DNA of 25,193 bases, taken from NCBI GenBank assembly GCA_029933495.1, contig JAOZOC010000003.1, positions 1-25,193 on the forward strand. Reading direction: 5' to 3'. The stretch comes from Bacteroidales bacterium (GTDB lineage: Bacteria; Bacteroidota; Bacteroidia; Bacteroidales; JAADJA01). The notes under the pieces are model-generated. The model ran no database searches. It saw only the letters and a program-made list of their open reading frames with translations, and was not told the DNA's origin. Both the position numbers and the translations under genes were made by a program. Below are positions 1 through 7,596 of the stretch, piece after piece; the stretch's first letter is position 1; each line of letters begins with the position of its first letter.

Positions 1-1334
1 TCGATATACAGAATATCATATTTCAGTCTTATAATCATCTCATCCACATCTGAGGCATAACCATATTTAACCTGGCCCCAGGAAGTTATTCCCGGCTTGA
101 CCTTATGCAGCAGCCTGTAATGCGGGGCTCGTTTCATTATCTGATCAATAAAATACTGCCTCTCCGGCCTTGGCCCGACAAGAGACATATCCCCGATGAG
201 AACAGAAAAAAACTGCGGAGTTTCATCAAGCCTGACCTTTCGCAGAAATCTGCCAAATGGTGTGATGCGACTATCATTATCGGATGACAGCTGTGGCCCG
301 CTTTGCTCCGCATCAGCATACATCGACCTGAATTTGTGCATATTAAACGGTTTTCCGTGAATACCAACCCGCTTTTGCTTATATATTACCGGGCCTTTTG
401 ACGATATCTTCACTCCAATTGCAATAATAATATAGACAGGAACCAGAATAGCGATTGCAATCAGGGAAACAACAATATCCATAATGCGCTTCAGAGACAT
501 TTGCCAGGAAGGCATCAGGTCGGGCGAGATTTGTATCAGAGGAGCATGCCAGATACCTTCTGTTTTAACAGTTCCCATCAAAATATCTTCAAGACTTGGA
601 ATAAGCTTTATAACAACATTAGTATCCTCAACCTGGGTAATAATTTCCCCGATTTTTTCCTTTTCAGAACGCTCAATAGCAATAATTATCTCTTCTACCT
701 TTCGTATCCTTATTATCTCCCAAAGCTTGTCATAATAACCTAGATGAGGAAGATAATCGGCGAGCAAGTACTTGTCATAATCCTCCACATTCACAAACCC
801 GACAAACTTATTTCCTGACGAAAGCTTTTCATTTTCAATCTCCTTATAAATCCTGACAGCATTTTCGTTACTTCCCACAATAACAGTATTGAAGCCAATT
901 ATCCTTTTATGAATTCTATGAATTGTGTGCGAAGTTATTATCAACCTGAAAGAATAGGTAAATATGAAATGTAGAAAGAAAAGAACAAAAAATGACTGAT
1001 AATATAATTTGTAGTACGGGATAACATCATCAAGTATCAGGGCAAAAAAGATAAAAATTACACCGAAAAATGTTACCGATAATGTCTGCCCAAGTTCCTT
1101 CAATCTCGACTTTCGATAAACCTTACGGTATGTTCCCATAATGGTATAGAAAGTCAGCCAGAAGAATGGAATTATAGCCATTCCGTAATATAGCTTAGTA
1201 TCCGTAAATATTTCGTGTAATGTTATGTCTGGCGTAACTGCATATTTTCTATAAATAAAAAACAGTATCCAGGCTATAGAAGCAGACAGAAGATCAGCAA
1301 TAACATATTTTGCAACTTGTAAACTTCTGTTCAT
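1..1334 (-). CDS. Polyprenyl-phosphate sugar transferase, 3' end off the window
   Basis: Initiating glycosyl-1-phosphate transferase of the WcaJ/WbaP type. It would load the first sugar phosphate onto undecaprenyl phosphate in the inner membrane for exopolysaccharide or O-antigen synthesis. I translated 444 codons from ATG (1334-1332) to the window edge with no stop. Residues 1-140 hold about four or five hydrophobic membrane segments. A Rossmann-like CoA-binding region starts near 146 (NTVIVGSNENA). The sugar transferase domain starts near 279 (MSLKRIMDIVVS) with a further membrane helix. Family motifs are visible: KFRSM, RLDETPQF with the Asp-Glu pair at 370-371, and SLVGPRPER. Known members are about 460-470 residues, so only the last 20-30 residues are probably missing. 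Its ATG overlaps the stop codon of the upstream lipoprotein by one base, implying translational coupling. The sugar specificity cannot be read from the sequence. Confidence 0.93.
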   Translation of the reverse strand, partial: MNRSLQVAKYVIADLLSASIAWILFFIYRKYAVTPDITLHEIFTDTKLYYGMAIIPFFWLTFYTIMGTYRKVYRKSRLKELGQTLSVTFFGVIFIFFALILDDVIPYYKLYYQSFFVLFFLHFIFTYSFRLIITSHTIHRIHKRIIGFNTVIVGSNENAVRIYKEIENEKLSSGNKFVGFVNVEDYDKYLLADYLPHLGYYDKLWEIIRIRKVEEIIIAIERSEKEKIGEIITQVEDTNVVIKLIPSLEDILMGTVKTEGIWHAPLIQISPDLMPSWQMSLKRIMDIVVSLIAIAILVPVYIIIAIGVKISSKGPVIYKQKRVGIHGKPFNMHKFRSMYADAEQSGPQLSSDNDSRITPFGRFLRKVRLDETPQFFSVLIGDMSLVGPRPERQYFIDQIMKRAPHYRLLHKVKPGITSWGQVKYGYASDVDEMIIRLKYDILYI

Positions 1335-2242
1335 TAATCAAGATCTTTAAATAATAATTTAAAATTATCAAATTTCATCACAGGTTCTGAAGCATCATCA
1401 AATTTATCAGCTCTTACAAAAATATTATAATATGCAGCATTTTGATACCTGTTTGTCAAAGGTGTAAAATTGATATATATTTTCTTCCAGACCTCTCCCG
1501 ATGGATTTACAATCACCATTGGATATTGAATTAATTGCCCGTCAGTAAGCTGTACAAACATACCTATACTCAGGTGATTATTTGTATTATAATCCATCTC
1601 CAGAAAAACAGGAATATTGCTGGCAGGCAATTCAAAGCCAATGGATTGCTCTGCATTTGTGGCACATTCAAGAATTTTCTTTTCATTATCAAGATATCCA
1701 ACACCTGTAATGTGCCCATATAATGGACTTGTAGGGTTATTAATCAGTTGCTGGATTGACGTATCACTGTTATTTGTTGGCTCCAATGACACAAATCCAT
1801 CTTCAAAATCCTCAATCCATGTAAAAACTGTGTTATCATAATAATGAACTACAGGGGTTACAGTTATAACCGAATCAATGATAAAATTAAAAGAAACATC
1901 TTTATAGGGTTTAAGATACGGATATTGGCCCCGGGTTCCTGAAATACCGTTAAACAACACACCGGGGGCAAGGATCAGTTGATGATTACCGCTCTCCAAT
2001 ACAGGAATAACAGCTGGTAATTCGAAGCATCCAATAGATTTGCCGTCAACAAATACCCAAACGTCCGAAATATTATGAGTCAGCGCTCCTTCCTCAATTA
2101 ACGGATTCGCTACCAGGTTAAAAGAATCGACTTTAACGTAAGCCGGAATTTCCTGTTCTCCACTAAACTTCTGACACGAAGGAAATATCCAGAAACCTGC
2201 AATAAACACAATACCTAATAGTAAAATTCTTCTGTATCCCAT
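1334..2242 (-). CDS. Unknown lipoprotein in polysaccharide operon
   Basis: I do not recognise the family. The 302-residue product has a lipoprotein signal: basic MGYRR, a hydrophobic core, and FPSC with Cys23 as the likely lipidation site. The following residues (QKFSGEQE) do not match the acidic surface-export signal seen in the lipoproteins at 4098 and 5107, so a periplasm-facing location is more likely. The second half (about 130-300), beginning WIEDFEDGF and ending VMKFDNFKLL, looks like an all-beta jelly-roll of the carbohydrate-binding type; this is inference from the pattern only. It lies 51 bases downstream of the oxidoreductase with no obvious promoter between, and its TAA overlaps the ATG of the sugar transferase (TAATG). 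This tight linkage suggests a role in surface glycan assembly or export. Confidence 0.8.
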   Translation of the reverse strand: MGYRRILLLGIVFIAGFWIFPSCQKFSGEQEIPAYVKVDSFNLVANPLIEEGALTHNISDVWVFVDGKSIGCFELPAVIPVLESGNHQLILAPGVLFNGISGTRGQYPYLKPYKDVSFNFIIDSVITVTPVVHYYDNTVFTWIEDFEDGFVSLEPTNNSDTSIQQLINNPTSPLYGHITGVGYLDNEKKILECATNAEQSIGFELPASNIPVFLEMDYNTNNHLSIGMFVQLTDGQLIQYPMVIVNPSGEVWKKIYINFTPLTNRYQNAAYYNIFVRADKFDDASEPVMKFDNFKLLFKDLD

Positions 2243-2293
2243 TACAATTTTTAAATAATCTTTTATAACGCTTACCTCTCCCTAATATTTCAA

Positions 2294-3283
2294 CTATAAA
2301 GATTCAATATTAAATTCCATCTTTTCAATAATCTTATTTGCAACATCCAATGCTGCATATCCGTCATCTATTGAAACAACCGGTGTATTATTATTAATAA
2401 TTGCATCAGCGAAACTCTCCAACTCAGTTTGTATAGCATTTATTGGAGTTATTTCCGGCTTTTCAAAAAATATCTGCTTTGCTTTTTTACCATTTGCAGG
2501 TTCAATTATCATTGCCAAAGGGTCGGCCTTTTCAGGATCATCAATATCAATCATTCTTAAAATCTCTGCTTTTTTATCAAGGAAATCTACAGAGATATAA
2601 GCATCTTTTTGAAAAATCCTTGTTTTACGCATATTTTTCATAGATATACGGCTTGCAGTAAGATTTGCAACACAACCGTTATCAAACTCAAGCCTTGCAT
2701 TAGCAATATCAGGAGTATCGCTGACAACAGGTACACCACTTGCACTTATCTTTTTAACATTAGAATGAACAATGCTAAGAACAATGTCAATATCATGAAT
2801 CATAAGATCGAGTACAACAGGAACATCAGTTCCACGTGGATTAAACATTGCCAGTCGGTGAGTTTCGATAAAAAGTGGTTGTCCGAGATAAGGCCTGGCT
2901 GCGATAAAAGCCGGATTAAACCTTTCAACATGCCCCACCTGAACTTTCACATCAGCTTCCATAGCAAGGTCAATAAGTTGCCTGGCTTCCTCAGGTGTTG
3001 CCACTACAGGCTTTTCGATAAAAACATGCTTGGAACTCTTCAAAGCCTGAACAGCACAATCAAAATGAGAGATAGTTGGTGTTACAATATCTACTACATC
3101 ACAGAGATCAATAACCTCCTGAATATCAGAGAGACGATGAACACCAAATTCCTTTTCAACGGTAGCAGATATTTTTTCGTCCGGATCATAAAACCCGACA
3201 AGCTGATAAGCATCCGAATCATTAATGCACTTAATGTGAATTTTACCGAGATGGCCGGCACCCAAAACGCCAATTTTTAACAT
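2294..3283 (-). CDS. Gfo/Idh/MocA family NAD(P)-dependent oxidoreductase
   Basis: Cytoplasmic dehydrogenase, probably acting on a sugar or nucleotide sugar. The N-terminal Rossmann motif GVLGAGHLGKIH (residues 5-16) binds NAD(P). The family EKP motif is at 90-92 and the MIHDID segment, with the conserved catalytic-type His163 and Asp164, lies in the C-terminal alpha/beta domain. The product is 329 residues, normal for the family. I chose ATG at 3283 because it places the Rossmann strand at the N-terminus; the reading frame stays open upstream to about 3376, but that would add a meaningless 31-residue tail and run over the likely promoter. It is the first gene of a probable operon with the lipoprotein and sugar transferase. 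That context favours a role in making an activated sugar (for example a UDP-sugar 3-dehydrogenase), but the substrate is unproven. Confidence 0.88.
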   Translation of the reverse strand: MLKIGVLGAGHLGKIHIKCINDSDAYQLVGFYDPDEKISATVEKEFGVHRLSDIQEVIDLCDVVDIVTPTISHFDCAVQALKSSKHVFIEKPVVATPEEARQLIDLAMEADVKVQVGHVERFNPAFIAARPYLGQPLFIETHRLAMFNPRGTDVPVVLDLMIHDIDIVLSIVHSNVKKISASGVPVVSDTPDIANARLEFDNGCVANLTASRISMKNMRKTRIFQKDAYISVDFLDKKAEILRMIDIDDPEKADPLAMIIEPANGKKAKQIFFEKPEITPINAIQTELESFADAIINNNTPVVSIDDGYAALDVANKIIEKMEFNIESL

Positions 3284-3300
3284 ATCTTTAATAATTTTTG

Positions 3301-3308
3301 CAAATGTA
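3301..3308 (-). promoter_or_regulatory. -7 element (TACATTTG) for the oxidoreductase operon
   Basis: Read on the minus strand, TACATTTG matches the Bacteroidota -7 consensus TAnnTTTG exactly and ends 17 bases before the chosen ATG at 3283. No good TTG is found at the expected -33 distance, so this rests on the -7 box and position. It also supports the shorter start for the oxidoreductase. Confidence 0.45.
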
Positions 3309-3315
3309 ATTTTTT

Positions 3316-3348
3316 TTGACAAATTTATGCTCCGATTTGTTATTTTCG
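3316..3348 (+). promoter_or_regulatory. Possible promoter of pcm
   Basis: A TTG (3316-3318) and TATTTTCG (3341-3348, one mismatch from TAnnTTTG) are separated by 22 bases, within the range known for Bacteroidota promoters. The predicted start would give a leader of about 40 bases before pcm. It lies back to back with the oxidoreductase promoter in the 109-base divergent gap. Confidence 0.35.
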
Positions 3349-3392
3349 CAATATTTTCAGGGTAGTTATAAACCAATGATAGTTAATAATAA

Positions 3393-4040
3393 ATGATTGA
3401 CACATACAGAACAAAAGGATTAAGAAAGCAGCTCGTCAAAATTTTGCAAAAAAAAGGCATAAAAGATGAGGCTGTACTCAATGCTATTCTTGCTGTTCCA
3501 CGTCATCTTTTTATGGAATCATCCTTTCTGGAATTTGCGTATGCAGACAAACCATTCCCAATAGGCTCCGGGCAGACAATCTCTCAGCCATATACCGTTG
3601 CTTTTCAAACAGAATTACTAAAGGTTAAAAAAGGAGATAAAATTCTTGAAGTGGGTACCGGCTCAGGTTATCAGGCCAGCGTTCTTATTGAAATGGGTGC
3701 AAAAGTCTATACAATTGAGAGGCAAAGAAAACTCTATATAAAGACAAAAGAGCTATTGCAAAAACTAAATTATAATCCTAAAAAAATAACTTTTGGCGAT
3801 GGTTATAAAGGGCTTCCTGCGTATGCTCCTTTTGATAAAGTAATTGTAACGGCAGGAGCTCCCTATGTTCCTCAGCCATTGTTGGAACAACTCAAGCCGG
3901 GAGGTATACTTGTGATACCGGTTGGGGAAGATGTACAAAATATGAAAAGGATTATTAAAATGAACGACACCAAATTTATTGAAGAAGATCACGGATATTT
4001 TAGATTTGTACCTTTGCTAAATAATAAAGCAGAAGATTAG
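3393..4040 (+). CDS. pcm: Protein-L-isoaspartate O-methyltransferase
   Basis: Repairs isoaspartyl residues in aged proteins by S-adenosylmethionine-dependent methylation in the cytoplasm. The product is 215 residues, the usual length. The family signature GSGQTISQPYTVA lies near residues 57-70, and the SAM-binding motif I, LEVGTGSGYQ, is at 85-94 with acidic IER ending strand two near 110. A post-I motif (DKVIVTAGAP) and the LKPGGILVIPVG segment follow in the expected order. It is divergent from the polysaccharide operon and is followed by two surface lipoproteins, with a separate -7 element just after its stop, so it is probably transcribed mostly on its own. Confidence 0.95.
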   Translation: MIDTYRTKGLRKQLVKILQKKGIKDEAVLNAILAVPRHLFMESSFLEFAYADKPFPIGSGQTISQPYTVAFQTELLKVKKGDKILEVGTGSGYQASVLIEMGAKVYTIERQRKLYIKTKELLQKLNYNPKKITFGDGYKGLPAYAPFDKVIVTAGAPYVPQPLLEQLKPGGILVIPVGEDVQNMKRIIKMNDTKFIEEDHGYFRFVPLLNNKAED

Positions 4041-4060
4041 CCGTTTACAGATAATTATTT

Positions 4061-4068
4061 TACTTTTG
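4061..4068 (+). promoter_or_regulatory. -7 element (TACTTTTG) for the first surface lipoprotein
   Basis: Exact match to TAnnTTTG, 29 bases before the ATG at 4098 and just beyond the pcm stop. The -33 region lacks a clear TTG. Confidence 0.5.
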
Positions 4069-4097
4069 CAAAAAAATTAACAAAATAAAAACAACAG

Positions 4098-4985
4098 ATG
4101 AAAAAATTAAATTATTTATTAGGATTGATGTTGATTACAGGTATGATTTTTACATCCTGTAGCAAAGATGATGATGAACCTTTACCACCAAGTATTCAAT
4201 TCAAAGGCGGAACAGGTTATACATCAGCAGATGTTACGATTAATGAAAACAACACAATTAAAGTTGGGATTATTGGTTTGGCAAACTCCACATCAGGTAA
4301 AAACCTTACCCAATTCACCATCACACTAACAACAAACAATGTACCTTATGTACTTATTGATTCCTCCATCAACACTGCTACTTTTGATGCAAACTATTTA
4401 ATTACTTTCCCTGATGAGGGTGTGACTCGTTTATCAGCAAAAGTAACTGATAAAGACGGACTGTCAGCTGAGGTTGCGTTTACTGTTACGGTTAATGGTG
4501 TTACCGGAATTATTGATTATACCGATAAGATTTTAGGGTCGTACGATAGTAATACCGGCAGTTCATTTGCTTCAGCAGACGGTACTGTTTATTCAATGGC
4601 AGATGCCAAGGAGAATTCCGAAAAGATTGACTGGCTATATTATTACGGTGCTAGTGTTCATGCAACTATTGCCGCACCGGATGATGATGAGGCTGCTACT
4701 ATTTTCACAGGTGTTAACGGTCTCGATAAATGGGCAACACTAAACAATACAAGATTTGCTCATTCCCCGCTAACAGCAAGCCAGTTTGATGAAATCACAA
4801 CAAAGAGTCAACTTGTAACTGCCGCACAGGGAGCAAACCCGACAGAATCTAGGCTAAACGGCCTTCAGATTGGTGATGTGTTGGCTTTCCTGACTGCTGC
4901 CGGAGATTACGGATTAATCAGAGTTGATGATATTGCAACAGGTGTTGCCGGCACAATAAATATTTCGGTTAAAATACCTGAATAG
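4098..4985 (+). CDS. Surface-type lipoprotein A (paralogue of the next gene)
   Basis: Function unknown. The 295-residue product begins with a lipoprotein signal ending FTSC, with Cys21 the lipidation site. Cys is followed by SKDDDEP, matching the acidic lipoprotein export signal described for Bacteroidota that sends lipoproteins to the outer face of the outer membrane. Residues about 30-135 read as an Ig-like beta domain (ending LSAEVAFTVTVNG). Residues about 140-295 form a second domain containing IDWLYYYG, a HATIAAPDD motif and QIGDVLAFLTAAGDYGLIRV. The gene downstream has the same signal, export motif and domain order. A hairpin terminator follows directly. The product might bind or display something at the cell surface; nothing in the sequence names a ligand. 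Confidence 0.85.
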   Translation: MKKLNYLLGLMLITGMIFTSCSKDDDEPLPPSIQFKGGTGYTSADVTINENNTIKVGIIGLANSTSGKNLTQFTITLTTNNVPYVLIDSSINTATFDANYLITFPDEGVTRLSAKVTDKDGLSAEVAFTVTVNGVTGIIDYTDKILGSYDSNTGSSFASADGTVYSMADAKENSEKIDWLYYYGASVHATIAAPDDDEAATIFTGVNGLDKWATLNNTRFAHSPLTASQFDEITTKSQLVTAAQGANPTESRLNGLQIGDVLAFLTAAGDYGLIRVDDIATGVAGTINISVKIPE

Positions 4986-5007
4986 ATTAAAAAGTTAATA
5001 ATAATAG

Positions 5008-5041
5008 AAAAGGAGATGCAAATGCGTCTCCTTTTTTTTTT
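5008..5041 (+). terminator. Rho-independent terminator after lipoprotein A
   Basis: Stem arms GGAGATGC (5012-5019) and GCGTCTCC (5024-5031) with one G-T wobble, loop AAAT, then ten T. An A-run before the stem means it could also act weakly on the other strand. Confidence 0.9.
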
Positions 5042-5073
5042 GAACAAAAACCCAAATACTTCGTATAGCTTTC
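5040..5073 (+). promoter_or_regulatory. Possible promoter of lipoprotein B
   Basis: TTG at 5040-5042, at the end of the terminator T-run, and TAGCTTTC at 5066-5073 (one mismatch from TAnnTTTG), spaced 23 bases. The ATG is 33 bases downstream. The presence of a terminator just upstream makes a separate promoter necessary. Confidence 0.35.
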
Positions 5074-5106
5074 ATAACAAATTGAAGTAAAATTAAACTA
5101 TTTACA

Positions 5107-6039
5107 ATGAAAAAAATTATCTATCTCCTTTCTACACTAACTATAGCAGGCCTTTTGTTTTACTCTTGCAGTAAAGATGACGATGAGCCACAACCTCCGA
5201 CTTTTGATTTCAAGACAGGCGTAAATGCCGAAACCGGAATGAACTATATAAGCGGAGATACATCACTGCCAACAAACAGCTTCTTTATGGTTGGATTCAA
5301 TGCAGGGTCAAATTCGGGAAAAGATTTTAAGAGTTTTAAGGCACTCCGCAAATTTGAAGGCGGACAGGAAAATATTGTAATTGATTCTGTTATTAGCGGA
5401 ACATCTTTCAATGCAAACATAATTCTGGAGGCTAATAATCAAGAGGGTATGGAAGACTGGAGATTTGAAATAACCGACAATAATGGTAATACGAGTCAAC
5501 TGGCTTTTACGCTAACCACGTTCATTGTAACCAGTGATATGGCACATTTTACACAGATTCTCCTTGGCTCTAGTGATTCACTGGCACCAAACGGATTTGT
5601 TTCCACAACCACAGGCAACACATTCAATTTTACCGGGGCAACAGATAGTGCATCAATAATTGACTGGGTTTATATTGATGCCGGAAACTACAAGCATACT
5701 ATTTTAGCTCCTGATGATCCAATAACTGACACTTATTATCCCGGAATTATTGACTGGACAGTCAGAAATTCCACAAAATTTTCTAGTCCCGGGCTATCAT
5801 CTGCACAGTTTGACGCAGTTGACAACGGAACCCAGCTTGTTGTTTATGCGCAGGGATCAGACTTATCCAGACTCAGCGAAACCGAAATGGGCTCATTTAA
5901 TGTTGGCGATGTGTTTGCTTTTATAACTGATCTTGCAAACGGTGCCAGAAGCGGACTTATAAAAGTCACGGAAGTAAATAAAAATTATTCCAATCCGGGT
6001 TTAAGTACAATTACTATCGAAATAAAAGTTCAGGAATAG
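5107..6039 (+). CDS. Surface-type lipoprotein B (paralogue of the previous gene)
   Basis: Function unknown. The 310-residue product has the signal MKKIIYLLSTLTIAG ending FYSC, Cys21 lipidated, followed by the same SKDDDEP surface-export motif as its neighbour. Residues about 30-145 look like an Ig-type beta domain with VIDSVISGTSFNANI, comparable to VLIDSSINTATFDANY in the neighbour. The C-terminal domain (about 150-310) shares IDWVYID, HTILAPDDP, SSAQFDAV, NVGDVFAFITD and a final beta strand TITIEIKVQE. The pair clearly arose by tandem duplication but has diverged well below half identity outside these motifs. It ends at a strong hairpin shared with the convergent PLP-enzyme gene. Confidence 0.85.
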   Translation: MKKIIYLLSTLTIAGLLFYSCSKDDDEPQPPTFDFKTGVNAETGMNYISGDTSLPTNSFFMVGFNAGSNSGKDFKSFKALRKFEGGQENIVIDSVISGTSFNANIILEANNQEGMEDWRFEITDNNGNTSQLAFTLTTFIVTSDMAHFTQILLGSSDSLAPNGFVSTTTGNTFNFTGATDSASIIDWVYIDAGNYKHTILAPDDPITDTYYPGIIDWTVRNSTKFSSPGLSSAQFDAVDNGTQLVVYAQGSDLSRLSETEMGSFNVGDVFAFITDLANGARSGLIKVTEVNKNYSNPGLSTITIEIKVQE

Positions 6040-6060
6040 GATTTCTTTCTAAAGATAAAT

Positions 6061-6092
6061 AAAAAAGGAGCATCATCAGATGCTCCTTTTTT
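6061..6092. terminator. Bidirectional terminator between convergent genes
   Basis: Perfect stem GGAGCATC (6067-6074) / GATGCTCC (6079-6086) with loop ATCA, flanked by A6 on the left and T6 on the right, so the paired tract can extend to 14 bp. It ends 20 bases after lipoprotein B and immediately after the stop of the minus-strand PLP enzyme, and the T-run works on either strand. Confidence 0.92.
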
Positions 6093-6094
6093 AT

Positions 6095-7276
6095 TTAGAC
6101 TTTATCTAAAGCTTGTCCAAGATCATCAATAATATCATCCACATCTTCAATTCCAATGGAAAGTCTTACAAGGCCATCAGTAATGTCTGCTTCCAGTTTC
6201 TTTTCCTGTGATATTTTTGAATGAGTCATTGAAGCAGGGTGTTGAATTAGAGTTTCAATACCTCCCAACGAAACAGCAAGCAGAGCCATCCGGACATTAT
6301 CCATAACTTTTTTCCCGGCTTTAAGTCCACCTTTAACTTCAAAGCTGATCATTGCTCCGGGGCCACTCATCTGCTTTTTAGCCAGTTCATACTGTGGATG
6401 AGATTTGAGGCCTGGATATTTTACCCATTCTACTTTTGGATGCTGCTCAAGAAAATCTGCAACTTTAATAGCATTTTCCTGAGCCCTGTCAATTCTTATT
6501 GCAAGTGTTTTTAATCCTCTTCTTGTTAAAAATGCCTGATGCGGATCCATATTACATCCAACATTCATCATTACACCTCTGAGCATTTTATAGTGCTCTT
6601 CCGTTTTTGTTACCACCATACCAGCAACTATATCGGCATGACCATTAATAAATTTCGTCATTGAGTGCAAAACAATATCGGCTCCAAGATCAAGAGGCTT
6701 TTGCAGATAAGGGCTGCAAAAAGTATTATCAACGCAGACAGGAATACCCTTTTCATGTGCTATTTTACTAATCGCTTTTATGTCGGATATTCCAATTGTT
6801 GGGTTAGCCGGTGTTTCAAGGTAGATAAGCTTAGTGTTCGGCCTGATTGCATTTATTACATTATTTATATCAGTTGCATCCACAAAAGAGGACTCAACAT
6901 TAAATTTCGGATATAGAGTTTCCATAACCACACGCGAAGGACCGTAAACAGCATTATGACTGACGATATGTTCACCAGCTCCAAGGAATCCAAGATAAAC
7001 GGTATTAACTGCAGCCATTCCAGAAGATGTAGCAATGCCACCAAATCCGTTTTCAAGCTCTGCAACTGTTTTTTCAAGGTCTTCTATCGTTGGATTACGA
7101 AGCCTTGTATAAATGTAACCATCATCCTCACCCGAAAAACACCTTGCTCCATGATCGGCATTTTTAAATGAGAAAGTTGAAGTTTGATAAATAGGAGTAA
7201 CTGCACTTCCAAGATTATCGTGGAAATCTCCACCGTGAATTAATTTTGAATTAAAACCTGATTTTTCTGTTTTCAT
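6095..7276 (-). CDS. Methionine gamma-lyase-like PLP enzyme (Cys/Met metabolism family)
   Basis: PLP-dependent trans-sulfuration-family enzyme, 393 residues, cytoplasmic. The internal aldimine Lys208 lies in HSMTKFINGHAD, and the PLP ring-stacking Tyr111 is in a YGPS motif. The C-terminal block, including SLGGIETLIQHPASMTHS and LVRLSIGIEDVDDIIDDL, resembles methionine gamma-lyases most closely. Those enzymes release methanethiol, ammonia and 2-oxobutyrate from methionine. However, the residue after YG is Pro113, where studied methionine gamma-lyases have the substrate-tuning Cys (YGCT) and cystathionine enzymes have Gly (YGGT). Cystathionine gamma-synthase/lyase or O-acetylhomoserine sulfhydrylase activity therefore remains possible. 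ATG at 7276 is chosen because MKTEKSGFNSKLIHGG fits the family N-terminus; the open frame to 7402 gives an unrelated hydrophobic extension. Confidence 0.88.
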   Translation of the reverse strand: MKTEKSGFNSKLIHGGDFHDNLGSAVTPIYQTSTFSFKNADHGARCFSGEDDGYIYTRLRNPTIEDLEKTVAELENGFGGIATSSGMAAVNTVYLGFLGAGEHIVSHNAVYGPSRVVMETLYPKFNVESSFVDATDINNVINAIRPNTKLIYLETPANPTIGISDIKAISKIAHEKGIPVCVDNTFCSPYLQKPLDLGADIVLHSMTKFINGHADIVAGMVVTKTEEHYKMLRGVMMNVGCNMDPHQAFLTRRGLKTLAIRIDRAQENAIKVADFLEQHPKVEWVKYPGLKSHPQYELAKKQMSGPGAMISFEVKGGLKAGKKVMDNVRMALLAVSLGGIETLIQHPASMTHSKISQEKKLEADITDGLVRLSIGIEDVDDIIDDLGQALDKV

Positions 7277-7308
7277 AAAATATATTGTTTTGTTTCTTAC
7301 TTTTAAAA

Positions 7309-7324
7309 CTGCAAAAATATGCAG
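7309..7324 (-). promoter_or_regulatory. -7 element within a palindrome, PLP-enzyme promoter
   Basis: On the minus strand TATTTTTG (7319 down to 7312) matches TAnnTTTG exactly, 35 bases before the ATG. It is embedded in the dyad CTGCA-N6-TGCAG (7309-7324), which could be an operator at which a repressor would block sigma binding. No clear -33 TTG. Confidence 0.45.
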
Positions 7325-7480
7325 ATAAATTAAATATAAAAATATATTGGTGTCTAAATTAGAAATAAATAATAAATAGTTACAATTCTTTGCCAAAAAC
7401 ACAAATTTTAGGTGTTAATAAATTGAGTTTTGAGGCTATAATTATATACAAAAAAAATATTTGAGTTTTCCAAGCTTTTT

Positions 7481-7498
7481 TTAACAACTATTTGTTAA
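7481..7498. repeat. Inverted repeat TTAACAA-CTAT-TTGTTAA upstream of gyrB
   Basis: Perfect 7-bp arms with a 4-base loop, about 50 bases upstream of the gyrB -33/-7 region. It could be a regulator binding site. No T-run follows in the right place for a terminator, and AT-rich sequence produces such repeats by chance fairly often. Confidence 0.4.
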
Positions 7499-7551
7499 TA
7501 AAATCATTGATTTTTAGGACTTTTCATGCCTTCAGTTTCAATTAATTTGAG

Positions 7552-7559
7552 TATTTTTG
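7552..7559 (+). promoter_or_regulatory. -7 element (TATTTTTG) of gyrB
   Basis: Exact TAnnTTTG match 37 bases before the gyrB ATG. A TTC at 7531-7533, 18 bases upstream, is an imperfect -33 element. Confidence 0.55.
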
Positions 7560-7596
7560 TACATGAATTTTAATTTAAACATAACAGATTGATTCT

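Larger units (their letters stand above)
7277..7596. other. Divergent intergenic region, PLP enzyme / gyrB
   Basis: About 320 very AT-rich bases with no credible gene. It holds the two outward-facing -7 elements (7309-7324 and 7552-7559) and a 7-bp inverted repeat at 7481-7498. The stretch 7325-7480 shows no structure I can name. Confidence 0.6.

Noticed and set aside
2609..3280. 223-codon plus-strand reading frame opposite the oxidoreductase
   Set aside because: It is the complement of a well-supported Gfo/Idh/MocA gene, has no family motifs and an implausible composition rich in Asn, Ile and Lys.
7277..7402. N-terminal extension of the PLP enzyme
   Set aside because: The extra 42 residues do not belong to the family and would cover the exact -7 element at 7312-7319.
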